The notes under the pieces: generated by a model
Databases searched by the model: none
Told to the model about the DNA's origin: nothing
Seen by the model: only the letters and a program-made list of their open reading frames with translations
NCBI RefSeq assembly: GCF_013328345.1
Contig: NZ_JABULX010000003.1
Location: forward strand, 62,001 to 126,000
Length of the DNA: 64,000 bases
Reading direction: 5' to 3'
From: Marinifaba aquimaris
Lineage (GTDB): Bacteria; Pseudomonadota; Gammaproteobacteria; Enterobacterales; Alteromonadaceae
In this document: positions 25,843-37,513 of the stretch, in pieces
Layout: every line of letters begins with the position of its first letter
Position numbering within the stretch: the first letter of the stretch is position 1
Position numbers and translations under genes: made by a program

Positions 25843-25851
25843 CTTGGCTTT
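25826..25851. terminator. Bidirectional terminator between M48 gene and folA
   Basis: A perfect 10-bp stem AAAGCCAAGC/GCTTGGCTTT has a 6-base loop and includes the TAG stop of the M48 gene. Confidence 0.75.
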
Positions 25852-25861
25852 GATTAATAGG

Positions 25862-26350
25862 TTACTTGCGTTGGTATGTAAAGAAGGTATGAGGCAGAGG
25901 ATTTTTTTCATCAACAGTCCCCTCTACACGTGCAACTTCTTGCCATTGTTCCGAAGCTAAGAAATCAGGGAAGTGGGTATCACCTTCAATATCAGCATCA
26001 ACAACAGTGACAAACAGCTTATCTGCTTTTGGTAAAAATGCTTCATAGATAAAACCGCCACCTATGATCATAACCTCTTCAACATCACCACAAGCTTCTA
26101 CTGCTTGGTCTAAATCATTGGCTAATACGACATCTGGATGAGGCTGTTCATTACTACGACTGACAACAACATTCGTGCGTCCTGGTAGAGGTCTACCAAT
26201 CGAGTCAAATGTTTTACGGCCCATGATGATAGGTTTACCAAGTGTGGTTTCTTTGAAAAATTTAAGGTCGGCAGGTAAATGCCATAACAGTTTATTATCT
26301 TTACCAATAGCACGGTCAGGCGTCATTGCCACTATCATAGATATTGTCAT
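25862..26350 (-). CDS. folA: Dihydrofolate reductase
   Basis: The 162-residue protein, a normal length for chromosomal DHFR, reduces dihydrofolate to tetrahydrofolate with NADPH. Visible motifs: MIVAMTPDRAIGKDNKLLWHLPADLKFFKETT (with W and the folate-binding Asp of the LPADL segment), GKPIIMGRKTFDSIGRPLPGRTNVVVSR, VMIIGGGFIYEAFL and DTHFPDF. It is a single gene between two terminators. Confidence 0.97.
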   Translation of the reverse strand: MTISMIVAMTPDRAIGKDNKLLWHLPADLKFFKETTLGKPIIMGRKTFDSIGRPLPGRTNVVVSRSNEQPHPDVVLANDLDQAVEACGDVEEVMIIGGGFIYEAFLPKADKLFVTVVDADIEGDTHFPDFLASEQWQEVARVEGTVDEKNPLPHTFFTYQRK

Positions 26351-26441
26351 TTGTTATTCCAGTTGGTTTGCTGTATTGCGGGTATGTTAATGCAAAGAGT
26401 TGTACTTATTAAGTCACAAATGAATTTATCATTGTGAAATT

Positions 26442-26471
26442 AAAAAGGCCGGTGATCACACCGGCCTTTTT
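26442..26471. terminator. Bidirectional terminator between cgtA and folA
   Basis: A perfect 13-bp stem AAAAAGGCCGGTG/CACCGGCCTTTTT with a 4-base loop terminates cgtA on the minus strand, just past its stop. Confidence 0.9.
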
Positions 26472-26477
26472 GAGTAA

Positions 26478-27785
<1,308 letters not shown>

Positions 27786-28043
27786 TTAAGCTGCTTCGAT
27801 TGAAACGAACTTACGGTTTTGAGGGCCTTTAACTTCGAACTTCACTTTACCGTCTGATAATGCGAATAAAGTGTGGTCACGACCGATACCAACGTTGCTA
27901 CCAGCGTGGAAACGAGTACCACGTTGACGAACAAGGATGTTACCTGCTAATACTGATTCACCACCGAAACGCTTAACACCTAAACGTTTACTTTCTGAAT
28001 CACGACCGTTCTTAGTACTACCTGCTGCCTTTTTATGTGCCAT
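27786..28043 (-). CDS. rpmA: 50S ribosomal protein L27
   Basis: The 85-residue protein begins [20 protein letters not shown], followed by [20 protein letters not shown] and the conserved end [18 protein letters not shown]27 lies near the peptidyl transferase centre. It is 18 bp after rplU and cotranscribed. Confidence 0.99.
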   Translation of the reverse strand: MAHKKAAGSTKNGRDSESKRLGVKRFGGESVLAGNILVRQRGTRFHAGSNVGIGRDHTLFALSDGKVKFEVKGPQNRKFVSIEAA

Positions 28044-28061
28044 TTGGTTATACTCCTATAA

Positions 28062-28373
28062 TTAAGCGCTGATACCAGTGATTTTCACTTCTGTGAACCA
28101 CTGACGGTGACCTTGTTGTTTGCGAGAATGCTTACGACGTCTGAATTTAACAATCTTAATCTTCTCACCACGACCGTGTGTAACAACTTCTGCTGTTACT
28201 TTAGCGCCTTCAACAACAGGTGCGCCAATTTTGATGTCTTCACCGTTTGATACTAAAAGCACGCTGTCGAATTCTAAAGTTGAACCCGCTTCTGCTTCAA
28301 TTTTTTCTAGGCGAAGAGTTTGGCCTTCAGCCACACGGTGTTGCTTACCACCGCTTTGGAAAACTGCGTACAT
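28062..28373 (-). CDS. rplU: 50S ribosomal protein L21
   Basis: The protein has 103 residues from the ATG at 28373, the standard length; a GGAG-type site (CGGAG) lies upstream. It begins [18 protein letters not shown] and contains [20 protein letters not shown] and [19 protein letters not shown]21 binds 23S rRNA. First gene of rplU-rpmA. Confidence 0.99.
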   Translation of the reverse strand: MYAVFQSGGKQHRVAEGQTLRLEKIEAEAGSTLEFDSVLLVSNGEDIKIGAPVVEGAKVTAEVVTHGRGEKIKIVKFRRRKHSRKQQGHRQWFTEVKITGISA

Positions 28374-28797
28374 TACGTAACTCCGCATTGTTCTCACGTG
28401 CATCGAATTTTTCTCTACTTTGATGCACATTTCTTAAATTTAGGGCGCGAATTCTAAGTGAAAGCGAAAACGATCGCAAGAAAAAGATCAATTAATTTGC
28501 ATGTTTTGTGATCAATTTATGATCAAATGCGATTCTGTCAGCTAAGGACTAAAAATTTAACGGCTTAGCAATCTATTGTTGCACGATAGAGTGCTTCAGT
28601 TGGGAACGCTTGATAGTTATTTCTTGCAAGAAGATGAGTCATCGTTATCTAAGTAAAGATAAGACCTATAAATGTGTTTTAATTCGACTACGGCACTGTT
28701 TTTTAACTATAAATAGATTAAGATTGAGCCATCATTTATTTTAGCGGGCAAAATTACTACTTTGCTCGACAATTTCTGGATTTTTATACCTTTCAGC
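28374..28797. other. Divergent promoter region between rplU and ispB
   Basis: There are 424 bp without a gene. It must hold the strong rplU promoter (minus) and the ispB promoter (plus). A repeated TGATCA pair occurs around 28508-28524. No open frame with a ribosome site and no strong hairpin was seen. Confidence 0.6.
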
Positions 28798-29769
28798 ATG
28801 CAATTATCAGATATCCAATCTTTAACCGAAAAAGACATGTTAGCGGTTAATGAACTTATTAGTGATCAACTAAACAGTGACGTTGCGTTAATTCAACAAC
28901 TGGGCTTTTATATCGTCAATAGTGGTGGTAAACGCATTCGCCCTTTAATTACCGTTTTAGCTGCTAAAGCATTAGCTTATGAAGGTGACAAACAGTTTTG
29001 TTTAGCTGCCATTATTGAATTTATTCATACCGCTACGCTACTGCATGATGATGTAGTGGATGAGTCAACCATGCGTCGTGGTAAAGAAACGGCTAATGCT
29101 TTATTTGGTAATCAAGCATCAGTTTTAGTCGGGGACTTCCTTTATACTCGTTCTTTTCAGATGATGGTGTCGCTCGAGCGTATGAAGATCATGCAAGTAC
29201 TCGCTGATGCCACGAACATCATTGCTGAAGGTGAAGTGATGCAGTTAATGAACTGCAATGACCCTGATACAACTGAACAATCCTATATGGATGTCATCTA
29301 CAGCAAAACGGCTAAATTATTTGAAGCGGCAACGCAATTAACCGCGGTTATTGCCGAGCAATCAGAACAAGTTGAGCACGCGCTAAAAGAATACGGTCGT
29401 TATTTAGGTACGGCATTCCAATTAGCTGATGACTTACTTGATTATGAAGGCGATAGTGAATCAATCGGCAAAAATGTGGGTGATGATCTAGCTGAAGGTA
29501 AACCAACACTACCGCTTATTCATGCCATTGCTAATGGTACAGAAGAACAAGCTCAGCTCATTCGCGGTGTGATTGAAAATGGTGCCGGTTTAGATATGTT
29601 AGAGCCAGTACTTGAAGTCATCCGTTCAACGGGTTCACTTGACTATACGCGTGAAAAAGCGGAATTACATGCTAAGTTAGCTGTCGACTCATTAGCTATC
29701 TTACCTGATTCAGATGCAAAAACTGCGTTGGAGAGTTTGGCTTGGATTGCTGTTAAGCGAGATAGTTAA
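28798..29769 (+). CDS. ispB: Octaprenyl diphosphate synthase
   Basis: The protein has 323 residues from the ATG at 28798, the same length as E. coli IspB. It builds the polyprenyl side chain of ubiquinone and menaquinone from FPP and IPP. GGKRIRP, the first Asp-rich motif LLHDDVVDESTMRRG and the second motif QLADDLLDYEGD are present, with GKNVGDDLAEGKPTLPLIHA between helices. Divergence from rplU is the usual gammaproteobacterial order. Confidence 0.96.
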   Translation: MQLSDIQSLTEKDMLAVNELISDQLNSDVALIQQLGFYIVNSGGKRIRPLITVLAAKALAYEGDKQFCLAAIIEFIHTATLLHDDVVDESTMRRGKETANALFGNQASVLVGDFLYTRSFQMMVSLERMKIMQVLADATNIIAEGEVMQLMNCNDPDTTEQSYMDVIYSKTAKLFEAATQLTAVIAEQSEQVEHALKEYGRYLGTAFQLADDLLDYEGDSESIGKNVGDDLAEGKPTLPLIHAIANGTEEQAQLIRGVIENGAGLDMLEPVLEVIRSTGSLDYTREKAELHAKLAVDSLAILPDSDAKTALESLAWIAVKRDS

Positions 29770-29810
29770 TAACGCGTTAACAAAGATTAAATTTACTCTA
29801 TTTCAAGTAT

Positions 29811-29838
29811 AAAAAAGCCGCGTTTAAGCGGCTTTTTT
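29811..29838. terminator. Bidirectional terminator between ispB and mdh
   Basis: A GCCGC/GCGGC stem, loop GTTTAA, is flanked by A6 and T6 between two convergent genes. Confidence 0.9.
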
Positions 29839-29861
29839 AGTATTTAGTATCAATAAAGATC

Positions 29862-30800
29862 TTATTGAGCGTTGATGAAATCAACACCTTCTTGAATGTC
29901 TTTATTTAATGTAGCAAGCATGTCGTCTTTTGCTTTTTGCTCAAACGCGCTTAACTCGCCGTAAGATAATACTTCTTCAACACCGTTCTTACCTAAACGA
30001 ACTGGGTGTGCGAAGTAAGCTGCATCACCGCCTTCAACTTCAACGTATGCATAGTCAACAACTTCTTCACCTTGTAAGCCTTTAACTAAAGACATACAGA
30101 AGCGAGCTGCAGCAGCACCCATAGATAAAGTAGCTGAACCGCCGCCTGCTTTAGCGTTAACAACTTCAGTACCTGCATTTTGGATACGTGGAGTTAATGC
30201 AGCAACTTCTTCCTCAGTGAAAGAAACGCCTTCAACTTGTGATAATAAAGGAAGGATTGTTGTACCTGAGTGACCACCGATTACTGGTACTTTAACTTCG
30301 CTTACGTCTAAGCCTTTTAATTCAGCAACGAAAGTTTCAGAACGTAAAACGTCTAATGAAGTTACACCGAATACACGGTTTTTATCGTAAGTACCTGCTT
30401 TTTTGAATACTTCTGCAACGATTGGCACTGTACCGTTTACTGGGTTAGTGATAACACCAACTAAAGCTTTTGGACAGTTGCGAACGATACCTTCAGATAA
30501 AGTCTTGATAATACCTGCGTTAACAGCGAATAAATCTGCACGGTCCATACCTGGTTTACGTGGCATACCAGCAGGGATTAACACGATGTCACAACCTGCT
30601 AAAGCAGCGTCTAAATCGTCAGCACCAAAACCCGCAACTTTAACGTCAGTTGGGATGTGGCTTAAATCAACAGCAACACCTGGAACTACTGGTGCAACGT
30701 CATATAAAGATAACTCAGAACCAGCTGGTAATTGAGTTTTTAATAATAAAGATAACGCTTGACCGATACCGCCCGCTGCGCCTAGAACTGCTACTTTCAT
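29862..30800 (-). CDS. mdh: Malate dehydrogenase
   Basis: The protein has 312 residues from the ATG at 30800, the E. coli length, with GGAG upstream. It oxidises malate to oxaloacetate with NAD in the TCA cycle. Visible: the NAD site [15 protein letters not shown], substrate Arg segments [21 protein letters not shown], the catalytic [16 protein letters not shown] with His, and [20 protein letters not shown]. It is divergent from ompR. Confidence 0.98.
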   Translation of the reverse strand: MKVAVLGAAGGIGQALSLLLKTQLPAGSELSLYDVAPVVPGVAVDLSHIPTDVKVAGFGADDLDAALAGCDIVLIPAGMPRKPGMDRADLFAVNAGIIKTLSEGIVRNCPKALVGVITNPVNGTVPIVAEVFKKAGTYDKNRVFGVTSLDVLRSETFVAELKGLDVSEVKVPVIGGHSGTTILPLLSQVEGVSFTEEEVAALTPRIQNAGTEVVNAKAGGGSATLSMGAAAARFCMSLVKGLQGEEVVDYAYVEVEGGDAAYFAHPVRLGKNGVEEVLSYGELSAFEQKAKDDMLATLNKDIQEGVDFINAQ

Positions 30801-31064
30801 TTTGTTCTCCATTGATCTTATAGTTCAATAATTGCCGCAACCTTAGTGCATGTGGGCGACAAATCATAATAATTGCGCCTTATTTTATAGATTCATCACA
30901 TTTATAAACACCCTTTTTTTATCCTTATTTAAGCGAAAATGATCTGAGCTATAAACAAACCGACAAAAAGAAAGTAACAAGTATGTAAAAGTGTTAGTTT
31001 TTTTGTCGTTCTTGAGCTAAGTTATTTATATTATTCATCAATTAATGGAAACAGGCCTGAAACG

Positions 31065-31787
31065 ATGGGACAAGAAACAACTAAAATACTAGTCGTTGAT
31101 GATGATATGCGCTTACGCAGTCTGCTTGAGCGTTATTTAGTTGAGCAAGGTTTTGTAGTACGTGCTGCTGCCGACGCTGAACAAATGGATCGTCTGTTAG
31201 AACGTGAAAACTTTCATTTATTAGTTTTAGATCTGATGCTACCGGGTGAAGATGGGTTATCAATCTGTCGCCGCTTACGTCAAAAAGAGACCAATTTAAG
31301 CATCTTAATGCTAACGGCAAAAGGTGATGAAGTTGACCGTATTATCGGCTTAGAATTAGGTGCTGATGACTACCTGACAAAACCATTTAATCCGCGTGAG
31401 TTACTTGCCCGAATTAAAGCGGTTTTACGTCGTCAAACAATGGAATTACCAGGTGCGCCTTCAACTGAAGAGCAAGTGGTTACATTTGGTCAATATTCAC
31501 TGAATTTAGCAACACGTGAAATGGTTAGAGATGGCGATGAGCCTATGCCGCTAACCAGTGGTGAATTTGCTGTATTGAAAGCACTAGTGACACATCCGCG
31601 CGAGCCACTCTCTCGTGATAAGTTAATGAACTTGGCACGTGGCCGAGATTACTCTGCTTTAGAGCGCTCTATCGATGTTCAAGTATCGCGTTTACGTAGA
31701 ATGTTAGAAGAAGACCCTACTAACCCAAGATATATTCAAACGGTTTGGGGTTTAGGGTATGTGTTCGTACCAGACGGAAAACAATAG
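31065..31787 (+). CDS. ompR: Response regulator OmpR
   Basis: The 240-residue protein has a receiver domain with VVDDD, phospho-acceptor Asp56 in LLVLDLMLPGEDG, MLTAKGDEVDRI and LTKPFNPRELLARI. The winged-helix part has MPLTSGEFAVLKALVTHPREPLSRDKLMNLARGRDYSALERSIDVQVSRLRRMLEEDP and the end TVWGLGYVFVPDG, very close to E. coli OmpR. It controls porin genes in response to osmolarity through EnvZ. Unusually, envZ does not overlap it: a 187-bp gap with a hairpin repeat lies between. Confidence 0.97.
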   Translation: MGQETTKILVVDDDMRLRSLLERYLVEQGFVVRAAADAEQMDRLLERENFHLLVLDLMLPGEDGLSICRRLRQKETNLSILMLTAKGDEVDRIIGLELGADDYLTKPFNPRELLARIKAVLRRQTMELPGAPSTEEQVVTFGQYSLNLATREMVRDGDEPMPLTSGEFAVLKALVTHPREPLSRDKLMNLARGRDYSALERSIDVQVSRLRRMLEEDPTNPRYIQTVWGLGYVFVPDGKQ

Positions 31788-31806
31788 TTTAGTTATAAAT
31801 AACTTT

Positions 31807-31891
31807 TATACGGCATTGTCTTTGTTCTTCACCCCAGCTGTTCGATTTAAATAAGCAACTGGGGTTTCACTTCTTGACAGCTTTGTCTAAA
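31807..31891 (+). repeat. Interspersed hairpin repeat, copy A (ompR-envZ gap)
   Basis: The element runs from head TATACGGCATTGTC (31807-31820), through the stem ACCCCAG (31831-31837) / CTGGGGT (31859-31865), to tail GACAGCTTTGTCTAAA (31876-31891). Copy B at 52843-52926 has the same head and near-identical tail at the same distances. Head and tail themselves are close direct repeats (ACGGCATTGTC versus ACAGCTTTGTC). No open frame is inside. Confidence 0.85.
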
Positions 31892-31974
31892 AGCTATTTA
31901 TTTTGAAATAGAATCATCAAAAATAGGTTCTCTATTTGTTCTATTAAATAATAATGATAAGACTGCAATAGCCA

Positions 31975-33270
31975 ATGAAAAAGTACTTACCTAAAAGCGC
32001 CTTTGGTCAAACCATACTTTTAATTGGTGCCATCCTACTAATCAACCAATTTGTCTCTTACGTCTCAGTTGCCTACTACGTTGTTAAACCCTCTTACCAG
32101 CAAATTAATCACTTATTAGCCAAACAAGTTAAAAGTGCATTTATTACTGAGCAACTGGGGATGAAAATTAATCCTAAAATGGCCGCTGCATATTACGATG
32201 CAACGGGTATTAATGTTTTTCCAGAAGAGTTAGCGGTGAGGCTTGGTGTCAATGACGCTCAGTATTATCAAAGCTTATCTGAAGAGATGAGCGAACTACT
32301 CGGCGGTGAAACTGAAGTGAGAATTGCCAAAGGTAAACGTTACTTGTTTTGGATTAAACCGCCTCAGGATAAAACGATTTGGCTGAGAATTCCGCTAGCG
32401 GGTTTAGATGAAACTAACTTTTCACCTTTGGCTATGTACTTACTTATCGTTGGCGCATTATCTGTGACTGGAGCGTGGTACTTTGCTCGTCACTTAAACC
32501 GACCTCTAAAAGCATTACAACAGGCAGCAGAACAAGTTGCAGAAGGGGAATACCCAGAAGCGTTAACTGAGCGTGGGGCATCCGAGATTGTTGCGGTGAC
32601 ACAGTCTTTTAACCATATGTCTAAAAATATCAGTCAGCTGGAAAAAGACCGAGCTTTATTAATGGCTGGTGTTTCACATGATTTAAGAACGCCACTAACA
32701 CGTATTCGCCTAGCGACCGAAATGATGTCTGAAGACGACTTTTTCAAAGATGGCATCGTCAATGATATTGATGATATGAACGCTATTATCGATCAGTTCA
32801 TTGATTATATTAAAGTAGGTGAAGATCAGCATTTTGAAGTGACACAAATTAATCAGTTGATTACTGAAACGGTTAATTCTTTTGAGCCTGCTCAGCATAT
32901 CGAAACGGATTTGCGTTCTTGCCCGCCTATACCGGCAAAACGCGTCGGTTTAAAACGCGTGCTTAACAACATGATTGAAAATGCTTTTCGCTATGGCGGC
33001 GGTGAAGTTACAGTATTATCGGGTTCAGACAAAGAGTGGATCTGGTTTGCTGTTGAAGACAATGGCCCTGGTGTAGAAGAAGAGAAAATTGAAAAGCTAA
33101 TGCAGCCGTTTGTGCAAGGTGATGAAGCGAGAGCGAGTACAGGTTCTGGGCTTGGTTTAGCCATCATCAAGCGGATAGTAGAAGGGCATCAAGGCTTATT
33201 TATTATCGAAAACCGAGCTGAAGGTGGTTTAAGGGCATTGGTTAAACTTCCGCTGATCACTGTGAATTAA
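31975..33270 (+). CDS. envZ: Osmosensor histidine kinase EnvZ
   Basis: The 431-residue protein begins [21 protein letters not shown] (TM1), has a periplasmic domain, TM2 at about 155-170 ([20 protein letters not shown]), HAMP ([26 protein letters not shown]), dimerisation domain with [16 protein letters not shown] (His235) and an ATPase domain with [49 protein letters not shown]. It phosphorylates and dephosphorylates OmpR. The stop overlaps the convergent next gene by a few bases and its terminator lies inside that gene. Confidence 0.95.
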   Translation: MKKYLPKSAFGQTILLIGAILLINQFVSYVSVAYYVVKPSYQQINHLLAKQVKSAFITEQLGMKINPKMAAAYYDATGINVFPEELAVRLGVNDAQYYQSLSEEMSELLGGETEVRIAKGKRYLFWIKPPQDKTIWLRIPLAGLDETNFSPLAMYLLIVGALSVTGAWYFARHLNRPLKALQQAAEQVAEGEYPEALTERGASEIVAVTQSFNHMSKNISQLEKDRALLMAGVSHDLRTPLTRIRLATEMMSEDDFFKDGIVNDIDDMNAIIDQFIDYIKVGEDQHFEVTQINQLITETVNSFEPAQHIETDLRSCPPIPAKRVGLKRVLNNMIENAFRYGGGEVTVLSGSDKEWIWFAVEDNGPGVEEEKIEKLMQPFVQGDEARASTGSGLGLAIIKRIVEGHQGLFIIENRAEGGLRALVKLPLITVN

Positions 33271-34142
33271 GGTTCGATTAGCTGCCAGTTCTGTGCATAT
33301 TGATTGAAAAAGCCTACCTCTTGGTAGGCTTTTTTGTACCTACCTTGCTGTTTCAGCATCGCAATCCCTTTGTTCAATGCTTTAAACAACATAGCACCAT
33401 CAGGGTGGTTTTTAGAGACGATGTAATGCATGCTGCCTCTGAGTTGAATTTTTAAATTGGGAATAGGTACTAGCACCGCTTGTAGTTCAGGTACGTAGAC
33501 TTGAAGGCTGGGATCAGAGCGAAAAGAAATCAACATCGCGTCGTAGTGGTCATGCAAAATTGAGCGCGCCATTGATAGCCATTTCGGCTCATCTACCAGA
33601 GTGATAGGTGACAAATCACTCAGTGCTTTCCAATCTGCAGACCAATGTTTATTGGAAACGAATCTTAGCTGTTTAAGGTCCGTTAAACTTTTCGCTTTTA
33701 GCGCTTTATGATTATTCGGGCTGGTATAAAAGCCAGCATAAAACTCTCCATCTTCTATGATGGTGTCGGAAATATAGACATGCTCACTAATTTTATCTAT
33801 GTCTTGTTGCCAAACGGTGTCAGGGCTTAACGCGAGCTTTCCTTGTTCTAGCAAGTATAAATTACGCGCGTAATAAGCACCTTGCTCAAATTTGATGTTC
33901 ACGTCTACACCACCCAGTGTGAGTGCCTGCAATAGCAGGATAATATCGACGACTTCTCGTCTTGCATTCGGGTGATTGAAATTGGTGATTTCTAGCGGTG
34001 ATTTAGATCCTACAACTTGGTGAAAATCGAATAAGTCGTCGCGATCTAACGTAATAATAAGGTTTTTTTCGGCAAAGCAAGCAGTACTTATACTGATAGC
34101 TAGAAATGCGAAGGCAAGTTTGGCAATGAAATTCCGTTTCAT
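33267..34142 (-). CDS. Periplasmic binding-protein-like protein, unknown ligand
   Basis: The 291-residue protein has a signal peptide [24 protein letters not shown]. The two-lobe binding-protein pattern is seen: [60 protein letters not shown], then [54 protein letters not shown] and the end [22 protein letters not shown]. No transport genes are adjacent. Codons near the 3' end also form the envZ terminator hairpin. The ligand is unknown. Confidence 0.7.
   Translation of the reverse strand: MKRNFIAKLAFAFLAISISTACFAEKNLIITLDRDDLFDFHQVVGSKSPLEITNFNHPNARREVVDIILLLQALTLGGVDVNIKFEQGAYYARNLYLLEQGKLALSPDTVWQQDIDKISEHVYISDTIIEDGEFYAGFYTSPNNHKALKAKSLTDLKQLRFVSNKHWSADWKALSDLSPITLVDEPKWLSMARSILHDHYDAMLISFRSDPSLQVYVPELQAVLVPIPNLKIQLRGSMHYIVSKNHPDGAMLFKALNKGIAMLKQQGRYKKAYQEVGFFNQYAQNWQLIEP
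33307..33335 (+). terminator. envZ terminator embedded in the convergent coding sequence
   Basis: A perfect 12-bp stem AAAAAGCCTACC/GGTAGGCTTTTT, loop TCTT, ends in T6 on the plus strand, 37 bp past the envZ stop. It lies wholly within the minus-strand gene at 33267-34142, where it encodes [10 protein letters not shown]. Confidence 0.88.
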
Positions 34143-34188
34143 AGTTTATGCTTATTGTTTTTTATTTAAGCATAAACAGTCAGGGATG

Positions 34189-34217
34189 AAGAGTCAAAGC
34201 AGTACTTTGACTCTTTT
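34189..34217 (-). terminator. Terminator of pckA
   Basis: A perfect 11-bp stem AAGAGTCAAAG/CTTTGACTCTT with a 5-base loop lies just past the pckA stop. The U-tract on the minus strand is short. Confidence 0.65.
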
Positions 34218-34222
34218 GTGAA

Positions 34223-35779
34223 TTATAGCTGAGGGCCTGCGGCTACAATTGTTGGATCGACTTCATACTGCTTGAAGTTATCAATAAATTGCTGGGCAAG
34301 CGCTTTTGCGTGAGCTGGATATTGCTCCGGATTTTGCCATGTTTGCTGCGGTAATAATAAATTATCATCCACACCGGGTACGGTAACAGGCACGGCTAAA
34401 TTCATAATATCCAGGTGCTTTGTTGCTACGCCTTTTAGTTTACCTTCTACAATAGCGCTGATTACCGCTCGCGTAGTTGGAATATCAAAACGTTTACCTT
34501 GACCATAAGGCCCACCTGTCCACCCAGTATTGACGAGAAATACTTGTGCACCTGTTTTTTCTATATGCTTAATCAGTAAATTAGCATAGTCTTTTGCCGG
34601 CCTTGGGAAGAAAGGGGCACCAAAGCAGGTACTAAATGTGCTCTTTATTCCTTTTTCTGCGCCCATCTCCGTCGAACCTACTAATGCAGTGTAACCACTG
34701 AGAAAGTGATAGGCTGCAGCATGTTTATCGAGAATAGAAACGGGTGGCAGCACACTGGTCAAATCACATGTTAGAAAGATAACGGCACTAGGCAAACCGC
34801 CTTGGTTAGTATCACTGCGTTTTTCTATATGCTCCAGTGGATAAGCACAGCGAGTATTTTCAGTTAAGCTGGTATCCGAATAATCGGGCACGCCTTGTTG
34901 ATCCATCACCACGTTTTCCAAAATGGCACCAAAGCGGATAGCATCCCAGATTACAGGTTCATTTTCTTTCGATAGGTCGATACATTTTGCGTAACACCCT
35001 CCCTCAAAATTAAACACGCCTTTATCTGACCAGCCATGTTCATCGTCACCAATTAAATAGCGATCAGGATCGGCTGATAATGTCGTTTTGCCGGTACCCG
35101 ATAAGCCAAAGTACAATGCAGTCGAGCCATCTTCGCCCAGGTTAGCTGAACAGTGCATAGGTAAAACACCTTGTTCTGGCAGTAAATAGTTCTGAATGGC
35201 GAACATGGATTTTTTCATCTCTCCAGCATATTGCATACCTGCAAGTAGTACTTTGCGTTCGGCAAAATTGACGATAACAACGCCATCGCTATGAGTACCG
35301 TCACGCTCTGGCTGACAGACAAAACTCGGCACATTGAGTATTTGCCATTTATCTTTTGAAAGTGGATTAAAGTGCTCTGGTCTAATAAATAAGTTTCGAC
35401 CAAATAAGTGGTGCCAAGCTGTTTCTGTCGTCATTTGCACAGGGATGTAATATTCATTGCAGCTCCCTACGTGTAACTCTGAAACGTATTTATTTTTGTG
35501 AGCTAAATGTGCTTCAACTCGTTGCCATAACTGGGTAAATTTTTCGCTATCGAATGGACGATTGACTTTGCCCCAATCTATATTGGCTTCTGATGACGCT
35601 TCTTTAACAATAAATCGATCTAAAGGCGAACGACCTGTCCTTTTACCTGTATAGGCAACAAATGCACCATTGGCACTGAGTTTTCCTTCGTCATTTTTGA
35701 TCGCGTGACTGACCAAGTCAGCGGAAGTTAAGTTGAGATAAAGACTAGATAGAGCTGAGGCATGAGTCGCCGTGTTCAT
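34223..35779 (-). CDS. pckA: Phosphoenolpyruvate carboxykinase (ATP)
   Basis: The 518-residue protein converts oxaloacetate and ATP to PEP in gluconeogenesis. Motifs: [25 protein letters not shown] near the start, the PEPCK signature [31 protein letters not shown] with Walker A, the metal site [24 protein letters not shown], and [10 protein letters not shown]. It shares the ATP-type family length. AAGG lies upstream of the ATG. Single gene downstream of hslR-hslO. Confidence 0.97.
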   Translation of the reverse strand: MNTATHASALSSLYLNLTSADLVSHAIKNDEGKLSANGAFVAYTGKRTGRSPLDRFIVKEASSEANIDWGKVNRPFDSEKFTQLWQRVEAHLAHKNKYVSELHVGSCNEYYIPVQMTTETAWHHLFGRNLFIRPEHFNPLSKDKWQILNVPSFVCQPERDGTHSDGVVIVNFAERKVLLAGMQYAGEMKKSMFAIQNYLLPEQGVLPMHCSANLGEDGSTALYFGLSGTGKTTLSADPDRYLIGDDEHGWSDKGVFNFEGGCYAKCIDLSKENEPVIWDAIRFGAILENVVMDQQGVPDYSDTSLTENTRCAYPLEHIEKRSDTNQGGLPSAVIFLTCDLTSVLPPVSILDKHAAAYHFLSGYTALVGSTEMGAEKGIKSTFSTCFGAPFFPRPAKDYANLLIKHIEKTGAQVFLVNTGWTGGPYGQGKRFDIPTTRAVISAIVEGKLKGVATKHLDIMNLAVPVTVPGVDDNLLLPQQTWQNPEQYPAHAKALAQQFIDNFKQYEVDPTIVAAGPQL

Positions 35780-36011
35780 AGCAATGTTACCTTTAGGTTA
35801 GGTTGGTTAAAACTCACTATGCAGTGTAGGAGTTGAAATCAAATTGGGATAATTTCAACGCCTTTTAACTCACTAGAAACCAGTGTTGACAGATTTACAC
35901 TGATGACAAGATTATTGCACGTAAGCACCTAATCTAAGCTTAGCTCGCAACACTGATTGCGCTTTGAGCTAAGTCAAAATAAAATCGCTGGGCGTATGTT
36001 TCGCGATGTGT

Positions 36012-36872
36012 TTATTGCTGGGTGTCGCTGCCTTGTAACAAAGGCAATAAATCTTCTTTACTAAAGATGTAGTCGGTTAAGCAATATTCACAACGAGTAG
36101 CAACTTGCCCTTGTTCCTCGATGATCGACTCAAGTTCGCTGGCGTTAATACTCGCGATGGCATTTAAGCTTTTATCTCGAGAGCAACCACAGTTGAATCG
36201 AATGCTTTTGGGTTCAAATAATTGTACTTTTTCTTGGTGATATAAACGATAAAGCACGTCTTGAGCATCTAAATCCAGCACTTCTTCCATTTTTACCGTA
36301 TCAGTTAAAGCTGTTAAATGTTCAAAGTCTTGCAAATGGCTATCTGCGTTAGAAGGTAATACTTGTAATAACATACCGCCTGCTTTTTCATTTTGAATAT
36401 CGGTAAATAACCATAATTTTGTAGCTAATTGTTCCGATTGTTCAAAGTATGATTGTAAGCATTCAGCTAGCGTTTCGTGCTCTAGTGCGACAACACCTTG
36501 GTAACGCTCACCTTGAGTAGGGGTAATAGTAATAACTAAAAAGCCTTTACCAATAACATCGGAAAGTCGGCTTGACTCTGGTTCTTGATGGTAACGAGCA
36601 ACACCGCGTAAATCTTGTTGGTCAGTGCCGTTGATTGACATGTACTTAACTGGGCCATCACCTTGAATTTGAACGGCTATGTCACCTTCAAATTTTAACG
36701 TAGCGGTTAGCAAGCTAGTAGCAGAAAGCAAGTGACCTAGCACAGTTTGAATATGTGCAGGGTAGTCGTGGTTCTCGACCATCGTTTTATAGGTTTCATC
36801 TAATTGAACAATTTCACCGCGTACTTCTGCGTTTTCAAATAGGTATCTATGAAGTTGATCCTGTGTTTTCAT
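36012..36872 (-). CDS. hslO: Redox-regulated chaperone Hsp33
   Basis: The protein has 286 residues from the ATG at 36872, chosen for the GAG-type site just upstream and the usual start position before DQLHRYLFENAEVRGEIVQL. An ATG at 36887 would add five residues. The substrate-binding core is followed by the C-terminal redox switch with zinc cysteines in FNCGCSRDK and CEYC (pattern CxC...CxxC). Under oxidation the protein becomes an ATP-independent holdase. It follows hslR closely in one operon. Confidence 0.96.
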   Translation of the reverse strand: MKTQDQLHRYLFENAEVRGEIVQLDETYKTMVENHDYPAHIQTVLGHLLSATSLLTATLKFEGDIAVQIQGDGPVKYMSINGTDQQDLRGVARYHQEPESSRLSDVIGKGFLVITITPTQGERYQGVVALEHETLAECLQSYFEQSEQLATKLWLFTDIQNEKAGGMLLQVLPSNADSHLQDFEHLTALTDTVKMEEVLDLDAQDVLYRLYHQEKVQLFEPKSIRFNCGCSRDKSLNAIASINASELESIIEEQGQVATRCEYCLTDYIFSKEDLLPLLQGSDTQQ

Positions 36873-36879
36873 TGCTTTC

Positions 36880-37308
36880 TCATTCATTGTCTAATTGGTG
36901 TTTTACCTGAATCAATTGTCTGCGCTGCTTTTTATCAGGGCGGGACAATGGCCTCGGGTTAATATTGACCGCCGCTTTGCGCTCAAGTGCGCGTTGCTCG
37001 CGTTTGGCTAAGCTTTGCTCGGTCTCTTGATAGAGTTTTTGTGCTTCTGGTGCTGCTTTACGTTTTTCTGCAATGCCAAGCACATTGACTTCTTTCTCAT
37101 CAAAGCCTGCTTGCATCGTAATAACTGCACCCACTTCAACCGTTCTACTCGGTTTAATACGCTGACCGTTATACTTTACTTTACCGCCTTTGATCATTTC
37201 ACTGGCGAGGCTTCTTGTTTTGTAAAAACGTGCAGCCCATAGCCACTTATCCAACCTAACTGCCTCAGTAGACTGGCTTTTTTCTTTAGAGTTCGTTACT
37301 TTGCCCAT
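36880..37308 (-). CDS. hslR: Heat-shock ribosome-associated protein Hsp15
   Basis: The protein has 142 residues from the ATG at 37308 (E. coli 133). The S4 RNA-binding domain reads VRLDKWLWAARFYKTRSLASEMIKGGKVKYNGQRIKPSRTVEVG, and a basic tail ends RPDKKQRRQLIQVKHQLDNE. Hsp15 rescues stalled 50S subunits carrying nascent chains. The upstream part of the frame starting at 37365 lacks family similarity. Confidence 0.95.
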   Translation of the reverse strand: MGKVTNSKEKSQSTEAVRLDKWLWAARFYKTRSLASEMIKGGKVKYNGQRIKPSRTVEVGAVITMQAGFDEKEVNVLGIAEKRKAAPEAQKLYQETEQSLAKREQRALERKAAVNINPRPLSRPDKKQRRQLIQVKHQLDNE

Positions 37309-37513
37309 GCTGATATAAAATTTATTTTGCAACAATTTATTAACATGTGTAATCTGTCGTTGCACTGTATGGAATTAATACTGTGATTTTATCGCATTTT
37401 TGCTTGTTGTGACTAGGCTCAAGCCGTAGTATTAGGTTGCTAACGTAATTTTGTCATTTTTCTTTGTTATTGTTTTTCGTTTACGTCGGCGCGAATAATT
37501 ATTATAAAAATTT

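Noticed and set aside
28505-28525. CRP-like or FNR-like palindrome upstream of rplU/ispB
   Set aside because: TGTGA is present but the second half is TATGA rather than TCACA, and the FNR half-sites do not align. Only a repeated TGATCA remains.
28689-28700. Fourth copy of the hairpin-repeat head (TACGGCACTGTT)
   Set aside because: It matches the head at 10 of 12 bases, but no stem or tail is present at the expected distances, so chance is likely.
30961-31008. Inverted repeat CGACAAAAA/TTTTTGTCG upstream of ompR
   Set aside because: The arms are 30 bases apart and mostly A/T, so a stable hairpin or operator cannot be argued without promoter mapping.
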